NCBI RefSeq assembly: GCF_035222375.1
Contig: NC_085889.1
Location: 2,418,001-2,482,000, forward strand
Source: Podospora pseudocomata
Lineage: Eukaryota > Ascomycota > Sordariomycetes > Sordariales > Podosporaceae
DNA length: 64,000 nt
Reading direction: 5' to 3'
Of this stretch, positions 43,756 through 54,515 are shown one piece after another. Under the pieces are notes generated by a model that was not told where the DNA came from, did not search any database, and was given only the letters and a program-made list of their open reading frames with translations. Position 1 is the first letter of the stretch, and each line of letters begins with the position of its first letter. The position numbers were made by a program, and so were the translations under genes.

Positions 43756-46153
43756 ATGGCTTCCTTCCCCGATTTTCAAATCCAAATCAAAAGCCCAGGC
43801 GGCGAGCCGTTCCCTTCCATCTCTAGCAAGACGCTGGGTTCCGATGTGGAAAAAGCAACGTTGTCCAAGCTCAGGGGCCTTTGCCGCATGTATGTCAAAC
43901 ATCTTTGGGGGCCACGGTGGGCGGAATCTAACATGTCTTTAGCCCAAAGAAATACGCCTTCAGCACCAATGGCAAAAATGCCCTCTCCGACAGCACGTCT
44001 CTCAATGACTACATCCACTTGACCCCTGACGTAAGATGTTTATTTTCTACAAACCTTTGTTTATCTTGGCTGACCAACATTGCAGAACCTTGCCAGCCTT
44101 TCTCCCGAAGCAAAGGCCACCGAGAAGGTAAAGGGAGCACCAGCTGCTGAAACGGAGGAAAAGCCCAAGCCCAAGGGTGTTCCTTTCGTCACGGTTCATC
44201 TCGTCTCCACGGTCGTGGCCAGCAAGCCACAGGAGAACGTCCCGCAATCCACTGTGATCTCTGATCTCAAAAACCTACTCGGAAGCGCTGGCAAAGGAAT
44301 TGATGGCGGCAAACTCGGGAATACCGCCGAGTTGTTGGGAAAGCTTGACTCTCTGCAGCAAAATTACGCGACGGCAGCTATGTATGTCTTGTGCAGATGG
44401 CGACATATTATTAACAATGCTGACATAGACTTGTATCAATACAGTTCCAGGGACTACACCGAACCCGCCGATTTGACTGAGACGCAGTGGGAGAATATCC
44501 TGTTCAATAACCGGATTCTGCATGGCTATACCCACATGCCAGGCACCGGGCTCTTGGTCAAGGCTCCCAAGAGAGGTATGTTGATCCTACTCATTGCTGG
44601 GATCCAATTCCAAGCTGATAACAGAAGCCTTCTCAATCCGTCGTCCGCTCCAGGCACCTTCTCCGGATCTCGGCGAAGTAGCGAAAGCCCCAGTGCCAGA
44701 GGAAAAGGCACTCGACAAGACGAGCGACAAGAAGGCGGTGAAGGAATATCTGGTTTGTCAAACTCGCATCTGATTGCCACCCACAGGTAACTAACATGAG
44801 GCCAAACAGAACACTGTCCCAGGCATTCCATCTTTCTACATCGATGACGACTCCAAAGTCACCGTCACCGAAACCAGGACTGCGTTCCAACGGTCCATGG
44901 CGCGGGAAGGATTCAGTTCCACGGCTATTGAAGCAAATGCGTCAGTCACAAACTCACTGCTGGTCTTGTACCCATGGCTAAACATTGCGTAGAAGCGGGA
45001 GCCCGTTTGGCAAGTCGATCTCTGCTTCCGCGGCCCTCTCCGACGAGAATTCCTACAGCAAGAAGAATCTCACTGAAGAGACCGACTTTACCTTGGAGGT
45101 CGCTTACAAGGTATGTTTGTCATATGTCGAGGTAGACTTAGACGTCCAAACCACTGACCTTGGAACAGTTCCCCCGCGTAGCCATAGACCTCTCCCCCCG
45201 CTACCTCCAGCTCTCCGACGAGTGCGAGGAAGCAATCAAGAACATCAAGAGCGACTACGACAAAGTCCAGTTCATCAATGACTACGGTGCCACCTTCCCT
45301 CCCAAGCTCCAGACAAGTCCATAAGCTCATACTCCAATACAGGTGACGCATTCCCAACCAAGGTCGTCCTCGGCGGTTTCCTCCGCAGCAGCCGCCAAGT
45401 CAAAGTCAAGACCAACGAGCAACTCGATGCAGCCAAGGAAGAGACCAAGAAGGCCGCCGGCCTCAGTTTTGCCTCACCCCAAGTGAGCTTTGGGGTGAAC
45501 TACGCCAAGAACACCAGTAACACCACGACGACGACCCAGGGCCAGACAATCGGGAACGCTGCCTTGACCTGGGAGGCGCGTGGTGGAGACACTGTGCTTT
45601 GTTCCAAGTGAGTTCCAGCTCCAGCCGTTGTCGCAACGTACACACAAGCTGACTCCCACAAAGCCCATCTGCCTGGGCCTCAACCGTAAAGGACTACCGC
45701 TACTGGCGCATCACCGAGGTAAGCCTTCTTCCCCTGACACATAACGAAATCCTGTTCTAACACCCGTAACACCAGCAATCCCAAACCGTCTCCCTCGTCC
45801 GCTTAATAGACGGCATAGACCCCAACATGGCCCACAAAGTCGAATTCCCCAACCAAAAAGACGACAAGCTCTCCGACAACGGAGACCTCCCCGAGTCAGA
45901 GCTCATCGACAAAGCCACCAACCTCCTCATGGGACCCCCCAGCTCAGTGCCAATGCAAATCGTCCTCAAGGCCTACCGGGAAGACACCGACAAAAAGGGC
46001 TACCACGCCTGGCTGAAGAAGGAGCATTCCGCCGAGTACGACGACCTGGAGATCAAAGACCCGGGGGCTGGCTGGGACAGCCTGACGGATAGTTGCAAGA
46101 CTTATTTCATCATCTATGTGTACAAGGCGAAGGACAAGAAGGTTTTTACTTGA
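43756..46153 (+). CDS. MACPF (membrane attack complex/perforin)-like protein
   Basis: Eleven exons: 43756-43889, 43943-44030, 44086-44381, 44445-44575, 44625-44752, 44810-44940, 44993-45110, 45169-45286, 45343-45607, 45664-45718, 45776-46153; introns are 49-63 bp and all junctions keep frame (539 aa). The first about 75 residues (FQIQIKSPGGEPFPSIS) look like a small separate domain. The MACPF signature (Y-G-T/S-H-[FY]...GG) appears as YGDAFPTKVVLGG, split by intron 8, with Ala for His. Downstream LTWEARGGDTVLC, AWASTVKDYRYWRITE and VSLVRLIDGI are typical of fungal MACPF proteins. MACPF proteins oligomerise and insert beta-hairpins into membranes to make large pores. No signal peptide is visible, so it would act inside the cell or leave by a non-classical route. 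The gene is intact. Confidence 0.85.
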
Positions 46154-47894
46154 GACGTGAGGACTGGGTGGCTGGACAGCGAGGGGGATGCAGGCGAGGC
46201 TTCCTGGGGACGTTCAACGTCACATACATGACATGATCAAAGTACAACATACCTATTGGAAGTATCTCCAGACTCTAATTAATCCCATAGTGTGTCTCAA
46301 AGACAATATTAATATGATAGCCTACCATGCTACAGCAACACATCATAGCTGGTACGTGAACATGGCAGTCCTTCATAAAGGACACGTTATGCCCATGAAC
46401 ATGTTAAAGAGTGTTACTGGTCGAATAGCATACTAGCAGATGCAAGTAAGGGTCTCTACCAATACAATGAAAGAGCCTTTTCTTAGCCACTGATAGGTCC
46501 TACTGATACCCTCCTCCTTATATATTTACTTACTCTCTCTATAATACGGTAAAAGGACCTGGAAGAAAATTAATAGGCCTTGGAATTATCTTTAAAGGCC
46601 TGAAAATTGTCTTTCAAAACTTGTTCTTATGATATTTTAAGGACTTTTGTCCTGCTTCTAAGGCCTATTGAATATATTTCAAGGGCTGCTAACTATCTTT
46701 CAATATTTAATAATCATCCATCAAAATATGGTTAAATTCTCTATAACCGGCAGCGGGGACGATATTGTTTAGATGAACAACCAGTGAGTGTGTCCTTGAA
46801 TAGGATTACGTCCTACGTGTCATAACAGGCTACGTTGCTAATAGTAGTCAGAGTGGTGTCTGTATTTGTGAGCAATAAAGCGAAGTTGCTTGGTCGCATG
46901 AGCATTTGTTAGCAAATGACACAGAACTCTAACCCAGCCAAGGTCATACGAATGACTGCACAGCCTGTGAGGCGGTTATCCTTCGGAGCTTCAAGGGTGG
47001 CGCTGCCGTTCTATCGAACACAGCCCTAAAATCTTCCTTTTATTCTTGTTGCACGGAGGTCCCTTTTTGTGGAAAGCTTTCGCTCTGGCTTTAGCCTCCA
47101 AGCTCCCTTCGCTTCCTATTGAGCCATTTTTATCACTGTCACCGCAAACTTTGGATTTACGCCAATCTCCTCCGTGACAGACGAAGCCCACGCCCAAAAC
47201 AACGACATTAAGTCTCCCACCCAGAAAGGACTGCACATTCAAGACTCACTAGAGCCCTCTATCTCTCTGTCTGCAAACCCAAGTACTCTGCCAATCTATC
47301 TTGAGGACGGAAAACCACTCTACTTTTTCAATGAGTCCCTCTTTGTCAACTTGCCTATCTGCAGATGGTTAATTGCGGATGCCAGGAGGAGCTCGCCAAG
47401 TTGGACAAGCGAGTTCCGTGGAGGTAGAGTCTACTAAACCACCTCACATCACTCATATACCTTAGTCTCACTAACCTTTTCCCGAAAATAGTTGTCCCTG
47501 ACACATGGTCGATGATGTGGTTGGTGATGTGGTTGATAATTTGGTTGATGAGGTGTATGTACTTGATGGCCATATATAACTATAACCCCTGTAGGGGTAA
47601 ATACGCGGATATCAGGAAGGTAATGCGCGGGTATAGATTCTCTTATAAATGGAAGATGGGGCTTACAAAGGGGTGAACATTGGGTTCACAAACGGAGGAA
47701 GATGGGGCTCACAAACGGAAAATGGGGCGCTTCCTGGCCCAATCATAGGTTTAAACTCTGTCATGATCTATCTATTTGTCCTTCAGTGCAGCATCGAACC
47801 CTGGCCTTTTTAGCAATCTCGCGAACTATGCCCACTATCGTCACCTCGTCATTCCTGATATGAAGTGTCTGTTCTGTCTTCAACATGAACGAAT
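46154..47894. other. AT-rich gene-poor stretch
   Basis: Holds the third 21-bp repeat block. An 87-codon ORF at 47174-47437 (KPLYFFNESLFVNLP) is unsupported. Small imperfect repeats occur at 47505-47560 (GTGGTTGATG-like) and 47650-47735 (GATGGGGCTCACAAACGG-like). Confidence 0.45.
46551..46715 (+). repeat. Degenerate 21-bp AT-rich tandem repeat, locus 3
   Basis: About seven decayed units, e.g. AATTATCTTTAAAGGCCTGAA; same orientation as loci 1 and 4. Confidence 0.7.
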
Positions 47895-48225
47895 TCATTT
47901 CTCCCGTATCGTCCTCGCCTGGTTCCGGGTTGAACTCGTAGAAATGGACATCGCGTCCAATTGTGACTGCCGGCCAAATACACTTATTCGGGTCCTTTTA
48001 CTCCTTCGGACGCTCTTCCTTCTTCGCACGCTTTCTTTTGCTACCCGTCTTCGGGTTCTTATCAGTAAATATGCCACACTCTTGCTCCAACTGTCTCTTA
48101 GTTTTCTCCCAAGCCTCAACACCGCAGCCAGTCTTCTTGTCTTCAAGAATGAAAACGGGCTGAAGTTTTCGTTCACCACCTGGAAGAGTTGTCAAAATCT
48201 GGACCTTGCAGTCCTATCGTTCTAG
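47895..48225 (-). pseudogene. Coding relic with frame break
   Basis: On the minus strand one frame reads TTLPGGERKLQPVFILEDKKT and CGVEAWEKTKRQLEQECGIF, then lysine-rich KRKRAKKEERPKE, and stops. In the next frame coding-looking sequence follows (KCIWPAVTIGRDVHFYEFNP). This suggests a decayed gene with an indel. Family unknown. Confidence 0.4.
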
Positions 48226-48723
48226 GGAGCCGGCGCACGATGGTAGCTGATACCCCCACGAAAAGCCATTGTCTTCATCGAAAAAGCGGGGAAAGATATT
48301 TTGCCATATGTGATCCACAAAGCACTGGCACGAGGTCGCTGTATGCGGCCGCAACAGTTACGATCTCCATATATTATATTCGACATTAGATACAACCTAA
48401 ACAGCAGCTTATAGGTGCCTATTCCACCAGGCAGGGGGTCGGGTATGCGAGGCATTTTGATTCTAGGGTGAAAAAGCTTGTCGACGGTGCTTGGCGGAAG
48501 TAATGGTCTCTCGCAGGTTTCAGCAGGCCAGGATTCTTGAGGTAAACAGATCCATCGCAACAACCGGACTTCTCTCCGGACATGGACTGTTTGTATCTAG
48601 AATGCAACACCGTCTTGACTCAATTCGTACCAAAAGTACATTTCCTTGTTTTCTTCTTTTGCTTTTGCACCTAACAACTTGTACACCTCATCTTCACATA
48701 TTACTCATTCAACTCTTAAGATA
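48226..48723. other. Intergenic left of transposon B
   Basis: No supported gene. Minus-strand open frames may be an extension of the adjacent relic. Confidence 0.35.
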
Positions 48724-49873
48724 ACGTGGTTTATAAGCGAAAGCGCCACACTCCCTGCACCCACACTGCAAATACAAGAACAATTCCACCAAAACAGCTC
48801 AAAACAATTAAAATTACTTGGAATTATCTTCCTCAGACGTTTCTACAACTCTCTGACATGTGCGCGCATTATGACCAGGCTCGCCGCAGTTGCCACAACG
48901 TCGCGCACGCGTCTCGGTCCTCGGCTTCCGACCACTACCTACCTGCGTTTCCTCCATTATCTGCGCCTCAACATCTCTCTGACCCTGCAAATCCTGTGCA
49001 CCTTGTACAGAGAGTGATCCTCCTTGCCGAACACGTTGCTTTTTGGCCCTTCGGCGCTTGCTTAGTGCTTCATTTGCTGCTCGGAGACTCTGGTTCTCTA
49101 CCTTCAATAATGCTAACTGATGCATTATCCTGGACGTTCCTTTCGCAAGGACGTCAACTGCCTTTAAAATCTCAGTTGGAGAGCTATTCTGATGCTGTGC
49201 AATCCGAGACTTGATGAGATTAGATTGTGAAGAGGCTTCAGTTGGGTTGTTTGGCGTTTTAGAGACCCATCATAAACCCCGTCTCATCAAAGTTGTAGAT
49301 GTCCACCTCCAGAATACCATACTTCGCAATTGTGTTCCGTACAAGTGTAAACCAGCCGCCAATAACCTCTGGATCTTCGCTAGATTTGAAAGGATTTCCT
49401 CCTCGCTTGTCTGGTGTGGAAGATATGGCCAACCGATTGCTTGCCGAACGCGATGCGGGACGCGTCGGCGCGCTCTGGGCGCACAACTTTGTTAAACGGC
49501 AACCAGAACTCACTACGCGTTTTAATCGGAAGTACGACTACCAAAGGGCCCTATGGTCGATAATATATTGAATAATAACAGACTCTTCTAGAGTAGTCAG
49601 CTTCCGCGAGTTGGCTGAAATATCGCGTCGTGATGGCTGACCCTGCTTGCGGCGACCCAGCTTCCGATGATCGACAGAATAGATCTTTGCTGCAGCTCTT
49701 AGGCTTAGTTTCGGGTCATTCCTCATCGCTTCGAGGGCCAAGATTATGCTACTTTCATCGTTTTTTTGAGGCATGTTCAGTTGTAGAGAAGGAGGATGAA
49801 GAAGGGAGATGTTACGTGTGGATCAATTGCGTGGCGCTTTCGCTTATATGGCGCTTTCGCTTATAAACCACGT
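48724..49873 (-). mobile_element. Pogo/Fot1-like DNA transposon B with inverted internal segment (1150 bp)
   Basis: TA target duplication (48722-48723, 49874-49875). Inverted ends are ACGTGGTTTATAAGCGAAAG... with at least 28 matching bases. The transposase runs on the minus strand: N-terminus MPQKNDESSIILALEAM with a psq-type helix-turn-helix region up to about 49553, then after 49380 EDPEVIGGWFTLVRN and NFDETGFMMG, then a deletion and a shifted tail NNPTEASSQSNLI...RCGNCGEPGHNARTC (CCHC knuckle). The part 49381-49552, which encodes the CENP-B-type DNA-binding segment (GFPPRLSGVEDMANRLLAER), reads on the plus strand. The second and third catalytic acids are deleted. Confidence 0.8.
49381..49552 (+). 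other. Inverted segment inside transposon B
   Basis: The plus strand here reads LDLKGFPPRLSGVED to FNRKYDYQRA, which should lie on the minus strand between YIID and SSEDPEV. Flipping 49381-49552 would restore the order of domains seen in pogo-like transposases. Confidence 0.75.
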
Positions 49874-50026
49874 TATACAAATAACGTGCGTGATAAGCGA
49901 GTTAGCCAGACAAGCGAGTTAGCCACTTTCTACTATCTCACTATAACTACCCTCAATTGCGCAACCATAACACTAAGAAATAACAATAACTGAATCAGAA
50001 ACAGATGAATCAGATGATTCTGCAGC

Positions 50027-50140
50027 TGTCACGGCGCTGGTTGGTTCCATACTGCCACGTGCCCCACCTACCCGGTCTGGCAAGATGGGTTGCTCCTGTG
50101 GGTGCTTATTGCTGAGTGCAAGGCCACAGGATTGTAATTC

Positions 50141-50180
<40 letters not shown>

Positions 50181-50250
50181 TTTAGATCAAAATCCTATGA
50201 ATAAGCAATTTCTTACTTGTGCCTTTGCCTCGGGAAACGCTGCCCTCACA
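50027..50250 (+). mobile_element. 224-bp LTR-like insertion in transposon C
   Basis: Bounded by TGTCACGGCG and GCTGCCCTCACA, so TG...CA ends, and flanked by the 5-bp direct repeat GCAGC (50022-50026, 50251-50255). Transposon A, which lacks it, has one GCAGC-type site at the same position of the tail. Contains a (TTTC)n microsatellite at about 50139-50180. Probably a solo LTR of a small retroelement. Confidence 0.7.
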
Positions 50251-51335
50251 GCAGCCTCCTGGCACGTACGTGCATTATGGCCAGGCTTGCCGCACACACC
50301 ACAGCACCGAATCTTCGTACGAGACCCCCCTGCACCACCACCACTTTGTCGTATTTCCTGGGCTACCTGCTCACCCACAGCCTTCTGATCCAGTAGATCC
50401 TGTGCCTCTTGTACAGTAAGTGACCCTCCAAGCCGCACACGTGTTTTTTTGGCTCTCCGTCTCTTACTAAGCTCCTCATTGGCCTTGCGTAGCGAAGAGA
50501 CCTCTGCACGGAGAAGAGCTACCTCGTGCATTATACCCATTGCTCCCTTAGTAAATTGGTCCACAGCAGCTAGCATTGAGGTTGGAGAGCTGCCCTGATG
50601 GTTGGAAATTCGAGTTTTAATAAGCGCTGACTGTGAGGTAGCCTCCCGAGGGTTGTGTGGCGTTTGAGAGACCCAAGGTAGTGCTGTGGTTGGGCTCGAG
50701 GCTGGAGGTGTTGGAGTCCGAATACGTACATCTAGCTTAGATATCACCCTCTCTGGGTCGTACGGTACAAGGCCGGCTCCAGCAAAACCACCCTGGATAT
50801 TCTTTTCTGTGATCGAAGCAAAAAATGCTTCTCTAAACGCACAAAGAAACTCCAACTTGCTGATGTGTGTGATGTTCATCCGCATCAACTGCTCAATCTG
50901 GCGGCTATACGCCTTTTTCAATGGCGCAAAACAGCCAATATCCAATGGCTGAAGTATATGGGAGGAGTGCGGAGGCATACATAGTGTAATAATGTTGTGC
51001 TCCCGGCAGTAGGTTTCGAATTCTTAGGAGTGGTGGCTCTCGTGGCCGTCAAGGATTAACAGCCGATATTTGCCCTTCGTACGAGATGCCGTGTGAAAAT
51101 CAAAGTGCCGAATCCAATCTATGCCTTTTTCATTGGTAGTCCAGCCATTATCGGTTGTTGCAATGCGCCAGGTGGCTGGAATATCTCGTCGTGTAGGCCG
51201 GCCAGCGCGTCGGTTTCGAAGGGTATCCTTATTGATGTTGTAGATCTCTGCTGCGGCTCGGTTACTGAGCTTTGGGTTCCTTTGCATAGCTTCGAGTGCT
51301 AGATTTACCCTAGCTTCGTACGAAAGGGTTTCCAT
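50187..51335 (-). pseudogene. Transposase pseudogene of element C
   Basis: From ATG 51335: METLSYEARVNLALEAMQ with a psq-type helix-turn-helix, LRNRRAGRPTRRDIPA, then a direct jump to TWRIATTDNGWTTNEKG, so the CENP-B-type domain and first catalytic Asp are gone. The second catalytic motif LILDGHESHHS is followed by an in-frame TAA (about 51028), after which the same frame continues NIITLCMPPHSSHILQPLD and ends in the CCHC knuckle CCGVCGKPGHNARTC before running into the 224-bp insertion. Confidence 0.8.
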
Positions 51336-51433
51336 TGTTGGTTGTGGAAGAATTTGGCGTTTTGTGTGGAGGAGGCATGTCGCATGGAAAGTGGCTAACT
51401 CGCTTGTCTGGCTAACTCGCTTATCACGCACGT

Positions 51434-51844
51434 TACCGTCGAGGCCAACCGATCCAAAATGGGGGCTAGCCTTTGTACCTATTGCAGTAGTTGGAGTCCA
51501 TGATTTGTGTTGCCGGCATTTGCAAATGAAAGTCAATCTGACTCTGATTTAAAAAAAAGTCGAGTTTGATCAGTTGTAAGTGGCTTGAAAATCATTGACG
51601 GCTCTCAGGCGCTTATATTCTTGCTGAGCTTCTGGGAATCTTCTTCCGTGTCAGTGTCGTCCGGTAAATATGTTAACCATACATTTCTTCGTGCCAACCG
51701 TGGGCAGCCAAGAGTCGAGTGGAATCGAGATAGATGATAACCAGCACACAACACTCACCAGAAATCATCCCCGTATCCATAGCCGGCAAGCAAGTCCGGT
51801 CAGGCCACGAGGTTGAGATCCGGTGTGGCGGCTGTGCGCCAGAC
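51434..51844. other. Intergenic right of transposon C
   Basis: 410 bp; no supported feature apart from the 3' flank of the next small gene. Confidence 0.35.
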
Positions 51845-52169
51845 TCATGGCGCAGCAGAACGGATAGGTGTAGAGACAAATGTGTTTGTGCCAGACTGAG
51901 GCTGGGCACCACAATGGCGAAGGCGTGTGATCGAGACACTTAAAATTGCAAACGGCTGGCCGTCGACGGCAGCTTCAGTGCCGGAGGCGGGGAAGTCGAG
52001 CTCCATTCGTGAATCCTGAAGAAGCTTTGTCGAGTGTTACACTGAAAACAAGTCGATGAAATCGTAGGAATAGTGCGAGAAGGTGTGTCAGACGTACCTC
52101 GGCATCCTCAGTTGAACCACTGAGGGCGACGGCAGACTGGTTAGCCGACTTTCTTAGACCACGACCCAT
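51845..52169 (-). CDS. Small hypothetical protein
   Basis: Two exons on the minus strand, 52169-52098 (MGRGLRKSANQSAVALSG...) and 52015-51845, with an 82-bp intron GTACGT...TTCAG; 80 aa. No recognised domain or signal peptide. A TATA-like sequence (ATTTTATACC, plus strand 52356-52365) lies about 190 bp upstream. The same TATA context recurs upstream of 60460, hinting at related promoters. Confidence 0.4.
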
Positions 52170-52921
52170 TCTGTCAAACAGCAAGACGCGATGGTGGTGG
52201 GTGGTGGGTGGTGGGCGGTCGGTGGTCGGTAGAGAAGAGAGAAGTTTTCCTTTGCCGGGTTGTGGAGGGCAGAAGCAAGAGAAGGAAATGGGAGGGAGAG
52301 AAGAAAGTGGGAGGGAGAGAAGAGAGTGGGAGCAAAAGAGGGAACGGGAGAAGGGATTTTATACCTGAGCAGCGAGGCAAGAGTGGGGCAGCAGGGCAGA
52401 AAAATCAGACAATAGGCAGGGCCCCTAGCAGGTGAATAGAGTGAATAGGCATGCACCAAGAGGGACGAATCGACAATCAAGGGCGGTCTAAGGAAGGAGC
52501 AACGTCGACTCGAGGTTGGGGGGGCAATGAGATTACATGTAACTGGCTGAGGAAGGAGCGACCAGTTCGGATGGAAGCCCGTCGGCCGGGAGGTACGCGT
52601 CATTGGCCAGTCTGCCAGGGTGATGAGTCCTCAGCTCTAGAGGAAGAAGCTGGAAGGCGGAAGGGAAAGGAAGAATCACGAAGCGGTGACATCAGTACAC
52701 CAAAACAGTCGGAAGCGGTCAGAAGTCCAGATTGCTTCTTGTCTTGTGAGATCGATAGCATAACATGAAGTACAGTCTGGAAGGCAGAGACTTGGGCGGA
52801 ATGTCTGTTGTTGATCACCAGGGCACTGAACCCAACATTTCAGGCTCGCTTGGAGTGCAAAGGGCCAGTAATGACGGCATCAGGGGGCCTCGAATTGATA
52901 GGTACACATCTTTACTCTTAC
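52170..52921. other. Intergenic with purine-rich stretch
   Basis: Strong purine bias (GGGAGGGAGAGAAGA-like repeats at 52280-52345). No supported gene. Confidence 0.4.
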
Positions 52922-53471
52922 CTATTCCCCTACGAAAATGACAAGTTCCTCTTCCTCCGACCCAGGCGGGTCACCGTCTTGACCATTCTCTTCCATTTCT
53001 TCCACCACATTGTGTTTGAAATCATTGGCACGAGTCGTCTTCATGCCTTCGATTGTATCCTTGATGGCGTTGATCTCATGCAAAAGCCTGTTCCTAACGT
53101 TTGCAACGAGGTCAACCTACTTTTTTGTTGATGCCATCCTGGGTGTGTTCAACCTCCAGCTGTCTGTGCACATTCATCACGTTGGCGGTCCATTTCTTGT
53201 TGTGTTTCTCCAGCTGGGCTTGGATCTGGTCGAGCTTTGCTTCAGTATGCAGCAAAACGCTTCTGGACTTTTTATCTGTAAAGTTTGGGTCAAGTACCGG
53301 CATATTCATTGCTCTTACCGGTCGAGCCTCCCCAGGCTTGGGGTTAAGATTAACACCAAGGGACTTCCAGCTGCCAGGTGTGGATTCCGCGGCCTTGGTA
53401 GCTTTGTGATGTGCTTTTTTTCTCTCTTTCCAGGCCTTGCGTTTCTTCTGCAATCTCTGTTCGCTTGCCAT
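52922..53471 (-). pseudogene. Basic coiled-coil protein, frame broken
   Basis: From ATG 53471 the minus strand reads MASEQRLQKKRKAWKERKKA, a Lys/Arg-rich start that could bind nucleic acid or act as a nuclear signal, then SWKSLGVNLNPKPGEARPV and a helical stretch EAKLDQIQAQLEKHNKKW. It stops near 53112. One frame over, VDLVANVRNRLLHEINAIKD and an acidic tail SEEEELVIFVGE continue to a stop at 52922-52924. The break lies at an A6 run followed by TAG. A missed very short intron is possible but unlikely. Confidence 0.45.
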
Positions 53472-54510
53472 TGTCCAGATTTGTCGCAAATATCGTTATC
53501 CTGGCGCGGCAGGAGTCTGAATAAAAGAGTTCACAAGCACCCCACCTGGCATCCCTCAGTTGTCAAGTGATTCTGCCCACCCACTCAGCCCAGACACTCC
53601 CAAGTCCCTCTCCCCTATCCCGGCTCTGCTGTTTTCGCAGCCGGTCCAGGGCTGGAATCCGTCCACCACCGGTCATTCTCGCTGCTCATGATTTCTTCGA
53701 CCTTCCGCCATCACATCAACCACCACGCATCATTTGGTTTCTGGCATCCGGCCGCCAACACCGATCCATCCAGTCTCATACCTCCTCCGGACCTCCACGC
53801 CGGTTTGGACCGTGGGCACTGGTGTCTCGCTGTAGTGACTCGCTGTCGGTTACCACCCATCTTGCCTATATATACGCCTCTCGAACTTGGGCGACTATGG
53901 TTGGCACCGAGCATACAGATGGTCCCCAGCGGAACCTCTGAGGGCGCAGGGACTTGTATGCGAGGGTTGAAAGGGACCCCTATGGAAAGTTTCTGTGGGC
54001 CTGCGACGGTCATGTCGTTGACTGGGGTCCCGGCCGAGGTGGGCGTGTTAGCTTTACTATTCTTGTGGGATTCTCGTCGTGGTTGGGCTTACTCAGTGAT
54101 TTTATTTCCATTGTCCTGATTGGACTTACAGACAAATCGACTGAAGCTTCCGGATCGCCTACTCGATATTAGCGATTCCCCCGTTCGACAGATATCACCG
54201 ACGGGGGTTTGACAATAATTCCGTGCCGCCCCATTCCGATGAGAACGCTTGAATTCACGACCAGGCAAGTTCTCCCACTGTTCTACCTTGCTTCTTACTA
54301 ACCTCGGCTCTCGTGACAGCTTCCTCGATCTTCCGACGGCCCCCCGACTTCTCAAAAGTCCATTCGCGAAAGTTTAAGCACAACCGGAGAGCAAGAGTTG
54401 GTCAAATAGTCCGAACTACCACCCAGAATCTTGAATTCTACGCCAGCGTGAAGTCCTGCTGCTTTTAGCTACGTATTGGTGGGGGTGAGGTTTGCAGTGG
54501 AATTCTTGAT
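53472..54510. other. Gene-poor, contains one arm of an inverted duplication
   Basis: The ORF 53567-53941 and overlapping frames are not supported. The stretch 53818-54045 is alike, in reverse, to 59600-59835. Confidence 0.4.
53818..54045 (+). repeat. Dispersed repeat, copy 1 of an inverted pair
   Basis: Shares ATACGCCTCT, GGTCCCCAGCGGAACCTCTG, AGGGCGCAGGGAC and GACTGGGGTCCCGG-like segments with the reverse complement of 59600-59835. Confidence 0.65.
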
Positions 54511-54515
54511 CAGAC

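Larger units (their letters stand above)
49884..51433 (-). mobile_element. Pogo/Fot1-like DNA transposon C, internally deleted (1550 bp)
   Basis: TA target duplications at 49882-49883 and 51434-51435. The inverted ends match perfectly over 47 bases, beginning ACGTGCGTGATAAGCGAG. Its left end lies only six bases plus target sites from the right end of B. It carries a minus-strand transposase pseudogene and a 224-bp LTR-like insertion near its left end. Confidence 0.85.

Noticed and set aside
43632-43826. ORF with a histidine run
   Set aside because: The His run is an (ATC/CAT)n microsatellite read in another frame just upstream of and across the MACPF start.
47776-48225. Plus-strand 149-codon ORF
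   Set aside because: Opposite a minus-strand relic with better amino-acid composition; Phe/Leu-rich reading is an antisense artefact.
50139-50180. (TTTC)n tract as a promoter or polypyrimidine signal
   Set aside because: Simple microsatellite inside the 224-bp insertion, with no gene start downstream.
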